64,000 nt of DNA from Catenuloplanes niger (GTDB lineage Bacteria > Actinomycetota > Actinomycetes > Mycobacteriales > Micromonosporaceae), in contig NZ_JAVDYC010000001.1 in NCBI RefSeq assembly GCF_031458255.1, positions 7,364,501-7,428,500 of the forward strand, written 5' to 3'. Position numbers and translations under genes: made by a program. The notes beneath the pieces were generated by a model, which worked only from the letters and a program-made list of their open reading frames with translations, was not told the origin of the DNA and ran no database searches. Positions within the stretch are counted from its first letter, which is position 1; each line of letters opens with the position of its first letter. Below are positions 47,947 through 57,056 of this stretch, piece after piece.

Positions 47947-49863
47947 ATGTCCCCGCTTCCCGCTTCCGATCACCGGACCGTGCCACCGGCGGCGCCGGCC
48001 GCGGTGCCCGGCGGCGTGGTGCGTACCGGCCCGGACGCCTGCCCGACCGCGCTGCAGGTCCACGCGGCCGCGGACGGTGGCCTGGCCAGGGTGCGGATCC
48101 CCGGCGGCGTGCTCACCGCGGACCAGGCCCGGGTGCTGGCGCGCGCCGCCCGCGACCTCGGCGACGGCCACCTCGACCAGACCTCACGCGGCAATCTCCA
48201 GCTCCGCGCGCTCCCGCCCGGCGCCGAGGCCGAGCTCGGCGTCCGGCTGGCCGACGCCGGCCTGCTGCCCTCCGCCACCCACGAGCGCGCCCGCAACATC
48301 GTCGCCTCGCCGCTCAGCGGCCTCGACGACGCCACCCTGATCGACGTGCGTCCGCTGATCGACGCGCTCGACGCCGCCCTCCTCGCCGCCCCCACGCTGG
48401 CCACGCTCTCCGGCCGCTTCCTCTTCGCCCTCGACGACGGCCGCGGCGACACCGCCGCCCTCGGTGCCGACCTCTGCCTCGCCGCCACCGGCACCACCGA
48501 TCTCGCGCTGCTCCTCGACGGCCGCGACTACGGAATCCGCGTCCCCACCCACCACCCCGACACGCCGACCGCTGCCCACGCGGCTCCCGCGCACGCTGCC
48601 GCGGGTTCCACGCGTAGCGCAGCGGCCTCCGCGCACGCCGCGGCGGCTCCCGTGCACGCCGCGGCGGCTCCCGTGCACGCCGCGGCGGCTCCCGTGCACG
48701 GCGCGGCGGCTCCCGTGCACGGCGCGGCGGCCTCCGTGCACGACGTGCCGGGCGCCGGCCGCGATACGGCCGGCTCCGCGCGGGGCGCGGCGGCCGCCGG
48801 GATCGGTCCGGAAGCTGCGGTGCGGGCGGCCGGGGTCATGGTCGCGGCGGCGGAGGCGTTCGTCGCGGAGCGGGCGGCGCAGGGATCTGCGGGCTGGCGA
48901 ATGTCCGAGATTGATCAGGGAGCGGACCGCGTCGCCGCTCGCCTCGGCGCCACCGCCGCGCCGGTCACCCCCGCCTGGTCGCCACCCGACCCGCCCGTCG
49001 GCGTGCGCACCCGACGCGGCGCCACCGCGCTGGCGGTGCTCGTCCCGCTCGGCCGGATCTCCGCCACCCAGCTCGACCTGCTCGCCGACGTCGCGGACCG
49101 GGGCGCGGGCGAACTGCGCTGCACGCCGTGGCGCGGCGTCGTCATCCCCGGCCTGCCGGACGACTCCGGCCTGGCCGTCCTGGCCGCCGCCGGCCTCGGC
49201 GTCGACAGGCAGTCGCCCTGGTACGGCATCACCGCCTGCGCCGGCCGCCCCGGCTGCGCCAAGTCCCGCGCCGACGTGCGCGCGGACGCCACCGCGGTCA
49301 CGCTGAGCCCGCGCCCGGCAGCACCGAACCCGCCGCAAGCCACCGCGGAGACGCCTGCGGCCACGCCGAACTCGCCGCGGGCCGCCGCGGACATGCCCGC
49401 GGCCACGCCGTACCCGCTGCGCGACGCCGCGGAGATGCCTGCGGCCACGCCGAGCTCGCCGCGGGCCGTCGCGGACATGCCTGCGGGCACGCCAAGCCTG
49501 CCGCGCGTCGCCGCGGAGACGCCTGCCGCCGCGCCGAATCGGCCGCGGGCCGCCGGGGGCGTGTCCGCGTCCGCGGCGGATCTGTCGCCCAGTGCACCGG
49601 CCACATCGGACCTGCCGTCGGTGGAGCCGGGTGCGCTGCCCGCCGCGCCGCGGCCGCTGCCGGTTCACTGGGTCGGCTGTGAGCGCGGTTGCGGGCATCC
49701 CGCCACGCCGCACGTGCGGGTCCTGGCGGAGCCGGGCGGCTACCGCGTCGACGCGCCCGGCCGCCCGCCCGCGGTGGCGCTCATCGATCCGGGCCGGCTC
49801 GCGGAGGCTGTCGCGGCCGCCCGTACCAGCAGCACGAACACCGCACAGGAGACCGGCGCGTGA
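47947..49863 (+). CDS. cobG: CobG-type precorrin-3B synthase with two tandem-repeat insertions
   Basis: CobG uses an iron-sulfur centre and oxygen to hydroxylate precorrin-3A to precorrin-3B before ring contraction. The sulfite/nitrite-reductase-like halves are clear: [67 protein letters not shown] and [13 protein letters not shown] with the cluster cysteines. At 638 residues it is much longer than the usual ~380-450. The excess is two low-complexity insertions: residues ~224-265 (AAAPVHA units, 21-bp DNA repeat) and ~459-540 (14-residue units such as [14 protein letters not shown], 42-bp repeat). The second sits between the cysteine pairs. ATG 47947; first of the cobG-H-IJ operon. Confidence 0.9.
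   Translation: MSPLPASDHRTVPPAAPAAVPGGVVRTGPDACPTALQVHAAADGGLARVRIPGGVLTADQARVLARAARDLGDGHLDQTSRGNLQLRALPPGAEAELGVRLADAGLLPSATHERARNIVASPLSGLDDATLIDVRPLIDALDAALLAAPTLATLSGRFLFALDDGRGDTAALGADLCLAATGTTDLALLLDGRDYGIRVPTHHPDTPTAAHAAPAHAAAGSTRSAAASAHAAAAPVHAAAAPVHAAAAPVHGAAAPVHGAAASVHDVPGAGRDTAGSARGAAAAGIGPEAAVRAAGVMVAAAEAFVAERAAQGSAGWRMSEIDQGADRVAARLGATAAPVTPAWSPPDPPVGVRTRRGATALAVLVPLGRISATQLDLLADVADRGAGELRCTPWRGVVIPGLPDDSGLAVLAAAGLGVDRQSPWYGITACAGRPGCAKSRADVRADATAVTLSPRPAAPNPPQATAETPAATPNSPRAAADMPAATPYPLRDAAEMPAATPSSPRAVADMPAGTPSLPRVAAETPAAAPNRPRAAGGVSASAADLSPSAPATSDLPSVEPGALPAAPRPLPVHWVGCERGCGHPATPHVRVLAEPGGYRVDAPGRPPAVALIDPGRLAEAVAAARTSSTNTAQETGA
48617..48743. repeat. 21-bp tandem repeat inside cobG
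   Basis: The unit GCGGCGGCTCCCGTGCACGC plus C repeats about five times with small changes and encodes AAAPVHA. All copies keep the cobG frame. Confidence 0.85.
49321..49560. repeat. 42-bp tandem repeat inside cobG
   Basis: About 5.7 units of 42 bases starting at 49321, 49363, 49405, 49447, 49489 and 49531. Each encodes a 14-residue motif of the form (A/T)P-x-x-P-(R/Q)-x-x-A-(D/E)-(M/T)-P-A-(A/G). The frame is kept throughout. Confidence 0.85.
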
Positions 49864-50492
49864 CCGATTATGACTATGTCCGGGACGGTGCGGAGATCTA
49901 TCGCCGCTCGTTCGCCACGATCCGGGCCGAGGCGCGGCTGGACGGGCTGCCGGCCGACGTCGCGCGCGTCGCGGTCCGGATGATCCACTCCTGCGGGATG
50001 ACGGACCTGGTGGACGACATCGGGTACTCCCGGGACGTGGTGGTCCGGGCCGCCGGAGCGCTGCGCACGGGCGCGCCGATCCTCTGCGACGCGAACATGG
50101 TCGCGGCCGGCGTCACCCGGACGCGGCTGCCCGCGGACAACGAGGTGATCTGCACGCTGCGCGACCCGCGCGTACCGGCGCTGGCGAAGGAGCTGGACAC
50201 CACGCGGTCCGCGGCCGCGCTGGAACTGTGGCGGGACCGGCTCGACGGTGCCGTGGTCGCGATCGGCAACGCGCCGACCGCGCTGTTCCGGCTGTTGGAG
50301 ATGCTGGACGCGGGCGCGCCCCGGCCGGCCGCGATCATCGGCATCCCGGTCGGCTTCATCGGCGCGGCCGAGTCGAAGGAGGCGCTCGCCGTACACCCGG
50401 CGGGTTGTGAGTTTCTGGTGGTGCACGGCCGCCGCGGCGGCAGCGCGATGACCGCGGCGGCGCTCAACGCCATCGCCAGCGAGGAGGAGTAA
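49860..50492 (+). CDS. cobH: Precorrin-8X methylmutase
   Basis: CobH moves the methyl group from C-11 to C-12 to turn precorrin-8X into hydrogenobyrinic acid. The 210-residue product shows [39 protein letters not shown] (with the catalytic histidine region), [39 protein letters not shown] and [17 protein letters not shown], all typical. GTG 49860 overlaps the cobG stop (GTGA) and GGAGA lies eight bases upstream. The stop shares one base with the start of cobIJ, so the operon is translationally coupled. Confidence 0.96.
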   Translation: MTDYDYVRDGAEIYRRSFATIRAEARLDGLPADVARVAVRMIHSCGMTDLVDDIGYSRDVVVRAAGALRTGAPILCDANMVAAGVTRTRLPADNEVICTLRDPRVPALAKELDTTRSAAALELWRDRLDGAVVAIGNAPTALFRLLEMLDAGAPRPAAIIGIPVGFIGAAESKEALAVHPAGCEFLVVHGRRGGSAMTAAALNAIASEEE

Positions 50493-51988
50493 TGAGCGGC
50501 CGGCTCTACGGTGTCGGGCTCGGACCGGGCGATCCGGAGTTGGTGACCGTCAAGGCCGCGCGCCTGATCGGGGCGGCCGACGTGATCGCCTTCCACAGTG
50601 CCCGGCACGGGCGCAGCATCGCGCGCGGGATCGCCGCACCGTACCGGCGGGACGGCCAGATCGAGGAGGCGCTGGTCTACCCGGTGACCACCGAGACGAC
50701 GAACCATCCGGGCGGCTACCGCGGCGCGCTGGAGGACTTCTACGCGGACGCGGCCGCCCGGCTCGCGGCCCACCTCGACGCGGGGCGGGACGTGGTGGTG
50801 CTCTGCGAGGGCGACCCGTTCTTCTACGGCTCCTACATGCACATGCACAAACGCCTCTCCACCCGGTACGCCACGGAGGTCGTCCCCGGCGTCACCTCCA
50901 TCGCGGGCGCGGCCGCGGAGCTGGGCCGCCCGCTGGTCGAGGCGGAGGAGACGCTGACCGTGCTGCCCGGCACGCTGCCGCCCGCGGACCTGGCCGCCCG
51001 GCTCGCGTCCGCCGACTCCGTTGCGATCATGAAGCTGGGCCGGACGTTCGGCGCGGTCCGGGAGGCGCTGGAGACCGCCGGCCGCCTCGACGACGCCTGG
51101 TACGTCGAGCGCGCGAGCACCCCGCAGCAGCGGATCGCGCCGCTCGCGTCCGTGGACCCGTCGACGGTGCCGTACTTCTCGGTCGCGCTGCTGCCCAGTC
51201 GCGTGCACGCGACGACCGCGGCGGCGCTGGCCGCGGCGGCGGAGGAACCGGCCGCCGGCGGGGTGACCGTGGTCGGGCTCGGGCCGGCCGGCCGGGAGTG
51301 GCTGACGCCGCAGGCGCAGGAGGCGTTGAGCGCCGCCACCGATCTGGTCGGCTACGGACCGTACCTGGACCGGATTCCCGGCAACCCGCGGCAGGTCCGC
51401 CACCCCAGCGACAACCGGGTGGAGTCGGAGCGCGCCGAGTTCGCGCTGACGCTCGCGTCCCGGGGCCGGCGGGTGGCCGTGGTGTCGTCCGGCGACCCCG
51501 GCGTCTTCGCGATGGCCAGCGCGGTCCTCGAGGTCGCCGCGACCGAGCCGTACGCGTCCGTCCCGGTCACCGTGCTGCCCGGCCTGACCGCGGCGCAGGC
51601 GGTGGCGAGCCGGGTGGGTGCGCCGCTCGGCCACGACTACGCGACCATCTCGCTGTCCGACCGCCTCAAGCCGTGGGACGTGATCGAGGAAAGGCTGTCC
51701 GCGGCGGCGCGGGCGGACCTGGTGATCGCCGTCTACAACCCCGCGTCGAAGTCCCGCACGTGGCAGGTGGAGAAGGCCCGGGATCTGCTGCTGGAGCACC
51801 GGTCGCCGGACACGCCGGTGGTGCTGGGCCGGGACGTGGGCGGCCCGGGGGAGCGGATCAGCGTGGTCCGCCTCGCCGACCTGGACCCGGACGCGGTCGA
51901 CATGCGCACGCTGCTGATCATCGGCTCGTCGCAGACCCGGTACGTGAACGGGACGGTCTTCACGCCCCGCCGCTACCCGACGGACTGA
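50492..51988 (+). CDS. cobIJ: Fused precorrin-2 C20- / precorrin-3B C17-methyltransferase (CobI-CobJ)
   Basis: A 498-residue fusion of two SAM-dependent tetrapyrrole methylases. Residues ~1-240 are CobI (LYGVGLGPGDPELVTVKAAR, FYGSYMHMHKRLSTRY, VPGVTSIAGAAAELGRPL); residues ~252-498 are CobJ (VTVVGLGPAGREWLTPQAQE, VVSSGDPGVFAMASAVLEVA, YNPASKSRTWQVEKARDLL, NGTVFTPRRYP). CobI adds the C-20 methyl and CobJ adds the C-17 methyl with ring contraction. The same fusion is known in mycobacteria and other Actinobacteria. ATG 50492 has GAGGAGG upstream inside cobH. The 3' end overlaps the convergent cobK by 29 bases. Confidence 0.95.
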   Translation: MSGRLYGVGLGPGDPELVTVKAARLIGAADVIAFHSARHGRSIARGIAAPYRRDGQIEEALVYPVTTETTNHPGGYRGALEDFYADAAARLAAHLDAGRDVVVLCEGDPFFYGSYMHMHKRLSTRYATEVVPGVTSIAGAAAELGRPLVEAEETLTVLPGTLPPADLAARLASADSVAIMKLGRTFGAVREALETAGRLDDAWYVERASTPQQRIAPLASVDPSTVPYFSVALLPSRVHATTAAALAAAAEEPAAGGVTVVGLGPAGREWLTPQAQEALSAATDLVGYGPYLDRIPGNPRQVRHPSDNRVESERAEFALTLASRGRRVAVVSSGDPGVFAMASAVLEVAATEPYASVPVTVLPGLTAAQAVASRVGAPLGHDYATISLSDRLKPWDVIEERLSAAARADLVIAVYNPASKSRTWQVEKARDLLLEHRSPDTPVVLGRDVGGPGERISVVRLADLDPDAVDMRTLLIIGSSQTRYVNGTVFTPRRYPTD

Positions 51989-52733
51989 CCCCGGCCCCGG
52001 GCAGGCCCGTCACCCAGGCCACCGCGTCCCGCGCGGTGGCCACCGACGGCACGCCCGGGGACACCGGTGGCCGGTCGACCATCACCACCGGGAGGCGGCG
52101 GAGCCGGGCCGCGTCCAGCTTGGCCGCGACCGCGGGGCTTCCGCTGTCCTTGGTGACGACGACGTCGATCCGGTGCGCGCGGAGCAGCGCCTCCTCGCCC
52201 TCGATCGTGAACGGGCCGCGCTCCAGCAGCAGCGTCATCCGCGCCGGGACCGGTGGCTCCGGTGGCTCGACGGCCCGGACCAGGAACCACACCTCGTCCA
52301 GGCCGGCGAAGGCGGCCAGCGTCTGCCGGCCCGTGGTGAGCAGCGCCCGGCGCCCGGTGCCGGGCAGCACGGCCGCGGCCGCCGCGATCGACGGGACCCG
52401 CCGCCAGTCGTCACCGTCCCGCTCGGTCCAGCCGGGCCGCCGCAGCACCAGCAGCGGCACGCCCACGTCGTCGCAGGCCCGGGCCGCCGACGCGCTCATC
52501 ACGGCCGCGAACGGATGGGTCGCGTCGACGACCGCGTCCACCCGGGACGCGCGCAGCCACCCGGCCAGCCCGGCCGGGCCGCCGAACCCGCCGATCCGCA
52601 CCTCGCCCGGTGGCAGCAGCGGTGCGCTGGTGCGGCCGGCCAGCGAGCTGATCACGGACAGGCCGGGCCGCGCGGCCAGCAGGGTGGCCAGCGTCCGGGC
52701 CTCGGCGGTGCCGCCGAGGATGAGCACGCGCAT
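51960..52733 (-). CDS. cobK: Precorrin-6A reductase
   Basis: CobK reduces precorrin-6A to precorrin-6B (dihydro form) with NADPH. The 257-residue product has the N-terminal Rossmann-like MRVLILGGTAEARTLATLLA, VDAVVDATHPFAAVMSASAA, LLVLRRPGWTERDGDDW, LLTTGRQTLAAFAGLDEVWF and the late VVVTKDSGSPAVAAKLDAAR, all characteristic. ATG 52733 is chosen because the family starts with this motif. It is divergent from cbiD (59 bases between the starts) and its tail overlaps the cobIJ end by 29 bases. Confidence 0.95.
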   Translation of the reverse strand: MRVLILGGTAEARTLATLLAARPGLSVISSLAGRTSAPLLPPGEVRIGGFGGPAGLAGWLRASRVDAVVDATHPFAAVMSASAARACDDVGVPLLVLRRPGWTERDGDDWRRVPSIAAAAAVLPGTGRRALLTTGRQTLAAFAGLDEVWFLVRAVEPPEPPVPARMTLLLERGPFTIEGEEALLRAHRIDVVVTKDSGSPAVAAKLDAARLRRLPVVMVDRPPVSPGVPSVATARDAVAWVTGLPGAGVSPSGSGGA

Positions 52734-52791
52734 GCCGTTGATTTGATCATGTGTGGTGGACCCGACCGGACCGCGGTGCGCGTCACCAGGC

Positions 52792-53943
52792 ATGCTGAGG
52801 ACCGTGACATCTCCGGCGAAGCTGCGCTACGGCTGGACCACGGGTGCGTGTGCCACCGCCGCGACCACCGCGGCCTACCAGGCGCTGCTCACCGGCGAGT
52901 TCCCGGACCCGGTCACGATCACGCTGCCCAAGGGCCAGCAACCCGCGTTCGCGCTGGCCCGCGAGGAGCTGGCGGGCGACCTCGCCCGGGCCGGCGTGGT
53001 CAAGGACGCGGGCGACGACCCGGACGTCACGCACGGCGCGCTGGTGCAGGCGACGGTGCGCCGCGCGCGGCCCGGCAGCGGCGTGACGTTCCGGGCGGGC
53101 GAGGGCGTCGGCACGGTCACGAAACCGGGGCTGCCGCTGGCGGTCGGCGAGCCCGCGATCAACCCGGTGCCGCGCGCGATGATGACCGCCGCGGTCGCGG
53201 AGCTGGCCGCCCGGTACGGCGACCCCGGCGACGTGGAGATCGAGATCTCCGTCGAGCACGGCGCCGAGCTGGCCCGGAGGACCTGGAACCCGCGGCTCGG
53301 CATCCTCGGCGGCCTGTCGATCCTGGGCACGACCGGGATCGTCGTGCCGTACTCCTGCGCGGCCTGGATCGACAGCATCCGGCGCGGTGTGGACGTGGCG
53401 CGCGCGGCCGGCCGGACGCACGTGGCGGGCTGCACCGGCAGCACGTCCGAGCGGGTCGCGGCCCGGATCCACCACCTGCCGGAGGACGCGCTGCTGGACA
53501 TGGGCGACTTCGCCGGCGCGGTGCTCAAGTACCTGCGGCGGCACCCGGTGCCGAGGCTGACCATCGCGGGCGGCGTCGGCAAACTGTCCAAACTGGCCGA
53601 CGGCCATCTCGACCTGCACAGCGGCCGCAGCCAGGTGAATCTGCCCGCGCTCGCCGCGCTGGTCCGTGCGCACCACGGCCCGGCGGAGCTGGCGGCCGGG
53701 ATCGAGCGCGCGAACACCGCGCTGGACGCGCTGCAGCAGAGCCGGCGGCACGGTTTCCCGCTAGGTGACCTGATCGCGGCCGGGGCGCGGCGTACCGCGA
53801 TCGGCGTCCTGCGCGGGGCGCCGGTCGAGGTCGACGTGATCGTCATCGACCGGGCCGGGACCGTGGTCGGCCAGGACCCGCCAGTCCCCGGCGCGGATCA
53901 GGGCGCGCGTGACCCGGCCGTACCGCCCGGCGTCGGTGGTTGA
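52792..53943 (+). CDS. cbiD: Cobalt-precorrin-5B C1-methyltransferase (CbiD)
   Basis: CbiD adds the C-1 methyl group during corrin ring synthesis and is the known counterpart of CobF, though from another fold. The 383-residue product shows LRYGWTTGACATAATTAAYQ, GVVKDAGDDPDVTHGALVQA, NPVPRAMMTAAVAELAARYG, LGILGGLSILGTTGIVVPYS and HVAGCTGSTSERVAARI, the family hallmarks. ATG 52792 is used; GTG 52804 is an alternative. The natural end of the fold is near DRAGTVVGQ; the last ~25 residues are an unusual tail read through the antisense 3' end of the DUF6232 gene. CobF is not seen in the window. Confidence 0.94.
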   Translation: MLRTVTSPAKLRYGWTTGACATAATTAAYQALLTGEFPDPVTITLPKGQQPAFALAREELAGDLARAGVVKDAGDDPDVTHGALVQATVRRARPGSGVTFRAGEGVGTVTKPGLPLAVGEPAINPVPRAMMTAAVAELAARYGDPGDVEIEISVEHGAELARRTWNPRLGILGGLSILGTTGIVVPYSCAAWIDSIRRGVDVARAAGRTHVAGCTGSTSERVAARIHHLPEDALLDMGDFAGAVLKYLRRHPVPRLTIAGGVGKLSKLADGHLDLHSGRSQVNLPALAALVRAHHGPAELAAGIERANTALDALQQSRRHGFPLGDLIAAGARRTAIGVLRGAPVEVDVIVIDRAGTVVGQDPPVPGADQGARDPAVPPGVGG

Positions 53944-54270
53944 GAAGATCCTGACGGCGGAGCCGCGGTGGTCGGCCCACAGCTCCCAGGCCCGCGGCCG
54001 GCGGGCGACCAGCAGCGCGGCGGCCAGCAGCAGCACCGCGGCGCACAGCAGCGGGCCGGCCACCCGGCCACCGGCGGCGATCCAGGCGACCGGTACGGCG
54101 AACGCGGTCAGCAGCCCGAGCGACACCAGCCGGGGAAGCGCGCGGGGCAGCGGCGGCCGGGTGGTGCGTGGCGTGCGCAGCTCGGCGAGCGGCCAGGAAC
54201 GCCCGCCGGTGGTGATCGTGTCGGCCGTGACGCGCACCCCGTCACCGGGGTCGTCGAAGAAGACGATCAT
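53761..54270 (-). CDS. DUF6232-family membrane protein
   Basis: A 169-residue protein of the actinobacterial DUF6232 type: a short N-terminal beta strand region (IVFFDDPGDGVRVTADTITT), GRSWPLAELRTPRTTRPP, two adjacent membrane helices (SLGLLTAFAVPVAWIAAGG, GPLLCAAVLLLAAALLVARR) and a cytoplasmic domain (WELWADHRGSAVRIFSTTDA, FRVTRALIRAGDWRVLADHG-like). The conserved part ends near WRVLADHG; the last ~35 residues are read antisense to the cbiD end. The overlap is 183 bases. Function unknown. ATG 54270. Confidence 0.75.
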   Translation of the reverse strand: MIVFFDDPGDGVRVTADTITTGGRSWPLAELRTPRTTRPPLPRALPRLVSLGLLTAFAVPVAWIAAGGRVAGPLLCAAVLLLAAALLVARRPRAWELWADHRGSAVRIFSTTDAGRYGRVTRALIRAGDWRVLADHGPGPVDDDHVDLDRRPAQDADRGTPRPGRDQVT

Positions 54271-54366
54271 CGGGATCCTTCAATCCGGTTTTGCGCGACG
54301 TTACCGCCTCGACACGAGCCGGAAAACCGGTGGCTCGCGCGGCGGCGGGGCGCGAATACTCCCGGC

Positions 54367-55422
54367 ATGGGGTTCGAGAAGGCGCGCGAGATGTTCGAGG
54401 CCGGCCTGACCGGCGGTGACGAGGTCGGTGCGTCGTTCTGCGTGGTGCGGCACGGCGAGGTCGTGCTGGACCTGTGGGGCGGCCACGCGGACCGGGCGCG
54501 CACCCGCCCGTGGGAGCGCGACACGATCGTCAACGTCTGGTCCGTCACGAAGACCGTCACGGCGCTCATCACGCTGCTCGTCGCGGACGAGCACCGGATC
54601 GCGCCGGAGGAGCGGATCTCCCGGTTCTGGCCCGAGTTCGCGGCGGCCGGGAAACGGGACGTCACGCTCGCGCACGTGCTCAGCCACTCGTCCGGCCTGT
54701 CCGGATGGCGGGAACCGCTCGCCACCGAGGACCTCTACGACTGGGAGAAGTGCACGTCGCTGCTCGCCGCGCAGGAGCCGTTCTGGGCGCCCGGCACCGC
54801 GCCCGGGTACCACGCGGTCACCCAGGGATACCTGCTCGGCGAGGTCGTCCGGCGGATCACCGGTGACACCGTCGGCGCGGTCCTCGCCCAGCGCGTCCCG
54901 GCCGACTTCCACATCGGACTGCCGGCGGGCGAGGACGCGCGCGTCGCCGAACTGGTGCCGCCGGAGACGCCGCCGTTCAGCGGCGGCGACCTGACCGAGA
55001 TCCAGCGCAACGCGGCGCACAACCCGCCGATCCCGCCGGAGGTCACCGCCACGCGCGCCTGGCGGGCCGCGGAGATCCCGGCCGGTGGCGGGCACGGCAA
55101 CGCCCGGTCGGTCGCGCTGGCGCTGTCCACGCTGACCGACCCGGCCCGGGAGCACCTGACGGTCCAGGCCCTGCGGGAACACTCCGCCGGTACGGACCTG
55201 GTGCTCGGCATGCCGATCCGCTGGGGTCTCGGGTTCGCGCTCGGCGAGACGTTCCTGCCGCGTCCGCGCACCATGTGCTGGGGCGGGTCCGGCGGCGCGT
55301 TCGTCGCGGTCGACCTGGACAGCCGCGCGGTCCTGGCCTACGCGATGAACCGGATGTCCGGCGAGGTCACCGACATGCGCGGCCTGCTGCTGGCGCTGGC
55401 CGCGTGGGAGTCACTGGACTAG
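54367..55422 (+). CDS. Serine hydrolase of the beta-lactamase/EstB family
   Basis: A 351-residue class C beta-lactamase-fold hydrolase. The nucleophile motif is SVTK (Ser59-Lys62), the tyrosine motif is YHA (Tyr148), and the third region is CWGGSGGAFVAVDLD (WGGSGG). This combination is that of the EstB/LovD-like esterase branch. No signal peptide, so probably cytoplasmic. The C-terminal part includes MNRMSGEVTDMRGLLLALAA, typical of the branch. ATG 54367. The stop overlaps the convergent esterase gene by 12 bases. Substrate unknown. Confidence 0.9.
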   Translation: MGFEKAREMFEAGLTGGDEVGASFCVVRHGEVVLDLWGGHADRARTRPWERDTIVNVWSVTKTVTALITLLVADEHRIAPEERISRFWPEFAAAGKRDVTLAHVLSHSSGLSGWREPLATEDLYDWEKCTSLLAAQEPFWAPGTAPGYHAVTQGYLLGEVVRRITGDTVGAVLAQRVPADFHIGLPAGEDARVAELVPPETPPFSGGDLTEIQRNAAHNPPIPPEVTATRAWRAAEIPAGGGHGNARSVALALSTLTDPAREHLTVQALREHSAGTDLVLGMPIRWGLGFALGETFLPRPRTMCWGGSGGAFVAVDLDSRAVLAYAMNRMSGEVTDMRGLLLALAAWESLD

Positions 55423-56244
55423 CGGCGGCAGCAGCGCCGCGATCTGCGCGATCGCGGCGCGCGCCGCGTCGAACACCGCGAGCTTGCGGACGAAGTTGTG
55501 CGGCAGGCCCGCGTAGCGCACCGCGGTCGTCGGCACCCCCGCCTCGAGCAGTGCCTCCGCGTACCGCTCCGCCTCCGGGCCGAGGATGTCCAGCCCGGCG
55601 GAGATGACGATCGCCGGCGGCAGTTTCCGCAGGTCGGCGGCGAACAGATCAAGATCCTCGTGGGTACGGACCGGCGCGTACACGTCCCAGAAGAAGCGCA
55701 TCTCGTCGCGGTGCAGCCCGAACTCGTCGAGCGGCGGATAGTCCGTCGCCGGCGAGATCACCGGGCAGATCAGCACCTGCGCCGCGACCGGGCGGCCCGC
55801 GTCGCGCTCCCGTCGCGCGGCCGCGGCCGCGAGGTGGCCACCGGCGGAGTCGCCGGCCAGCACGATCCGGCGGCCCTCCGCGCGCACCCCGGCGACGGCC
55901 CGGGACACGTCGTCCAGCGGCGCCGGGTAGGGGTGCTCCGGCGGGCGCCGGTAGTCGACGGACAGCACCGGGCAGCCGGTCGCGGCGGCCAGCGTGCGGC
56001 ACAGCCCGTCGTGCGTGTCCAGATCGCCGAGCGCCCAGCCGCCGCCGTGCGCGTAGACGATGACCGCCGGGCCGTCCGCGCCGTAGCGGCGGCCACCCGG
56101 CACGTCCGCGACCGGCACCGACGGCCCCGGGCCGACCTCGTCACGCGTGGCGGCGCGCATGCTCTCCCGTACCGCCGGAAGGTTGTCGATCGTCAGCGGG
56201 GCGCGGCGTTGCAGTCGCAGCGCGGCGGCGGCCTGTGGATGCAC
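55411..56244 (-). CDS. HSL-type alpha/beta hydrolase (esterase)
   Basis: A 277-residue alpha/beta hydrolase of the hormone-sensitive-lipase family. The oxyanion motif is VYAHGGGWALGDLDTHDGLC (HGGGW), the nucleophile is in VLAGDSAGGHLAAAAARRE (GDSAG), the acid in VISAGLDILGPEAERYAEAL and the histidine in GLPHNFVRKLAVFDAARAA. The N-terminal cap (APLTIDNLPAVRESMRAATR) fits the family. GTG 56244 is chosen; no strong ribosome binding site is present. It is divergent from the PIG-L gene, with 12 bases between the chosen starts, and convergent with the serine hydrolase. Confidence 0.9.
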   Translation of the reverse strand: MHPQAAAALRLQRRAPLTIDNLPAVRESMRAATRDEVGPGPSVPVADVPGGRRYGADGPAVIVYAHGGGWALGDLDTHDGLCRTLAAATGCPVLSVDYRRPPEHPYPAPLDDVSRAVAGVRAEGRRIVLAGDSAGGHLAAAAARRERDAGRPVAAQVLICPVISPATDYPPLDEFGLHRDEMRFFWDVYAPVRTHEDLDLFAADLRKLPPAIVISAGLDILGPEAERYAEALLEAGVPTTAVRYAGLPHNFVRKLAVFDAARAAIAQIAALLPPLVQ

Positions 56245-56256
56245 GTCTCCGAGACT

Positions 56257-57021
56257 ATGCTCACCCGCATGGCTGAGCTGCCCGTGCTGCCGGAGGACTG
56301 GGAGCGGTGCCTGGCCGTGGTCGCGCACCCCGACGACATCGAGTACGGCAGCGCCGCCGCCGTCGCCCGCTGGACCGCGCAGGGCAAGACCGTGTCCTAC
56401 CTGCTGGTCACGCGCGGCGAGGCCGGCATCGACGCGATCCCGCCGGAGCGGGCCGGCCCGCTCCGCGAGGAGGAGCAGCGCCGCGCGGCCCGCGTGGTCG
56501 GCGTCGACGACGTGGTCTTCCTGGACCACCCGGACGGCGTGGTCGAGTACGGTCCGGCGCTGCGCCGCGACATCGTCCGGGAGATCCGCCGGCGGCGGCC
56601 CGACGTGATCGTCACCGGCGCGTTCGGCGTCCGCGCGTTCGGCGGCATGACGAACCAGGCCGACCATCGCGCGGTCGGGCTGGCCACCCTGGACGCGGCG
56701 CGCGACGCCGGCAACCGCTGGATCTTTCCGGGTGAGGGCGGTGAACCCTGGGGCGGCGTGCGCTACGTCTGCGCCGACGGCGAGGACACCCCCACCCACG
56801 GCGTCGACGTCACCGGCGAGCCGCTGGAGCGGGGCATCGCGGCCCTGGAGGCGCACGCGGCGTACCTCGCCGGGCTCGGTGCGGACACCGGCGCACCACC
56901 GGCCCGGCAGCTGCTGACCTGGGCCGCCCACCGGGCCGGCCCGGCGATCGGGGCGACGGCGGCGGTGCTCTTCGACGTGCACGCGCTGCGGTTCGACGGT
57001 CCACCGCCCTGGGCGGAGTAG
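56257..57021 (+). CDS. PIG-L-family deacetylase
   Basis: A 254-residue zinc amidohydrolase of the PIG-L/MshB-like family, which removes acetyl groups from N-acetyl sugars or related amides. The zinc motif AHPDD is in LAVVAHPDDIEYGSAAAVAR, with the third ligand histidine in MTNQADHRAVGLATLDAARD. The LLVTRGEAGIDAIPPERAGP segment is also typical. It is not clearly MshB or Mca. ATG 56257 or ATG 56269 may be the start; the first is used here. Divergent from the HSL esterase. Confidence 0.9.
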   Translation: MLTRMAELPVLPEDWERCLAVVAHPDDIEYGSAAAVARWTAQGKTVSYLLVTRGEAGIDAIPPERAGPLREEEQRRAARVVGVDDVVFLDHPDGVVEYGPALRRDIVREIRRRRPDVIVTGAFGVRAFGGMTNQADHRAVGLATLDAARDAGNRWIFPGEGGEPWGGVRYVCADGEDTPTHGVDVTGEPLERGIAALEAHAAYLAGLGADTGAPPARQLLTWAAHRAGPAIGATAAVLFDVHALRFDGPPPWAE

Positions 57022-57056
57022 GGCACCGCCGGCCGGCTGCCCAGTAGCATCGGCGG

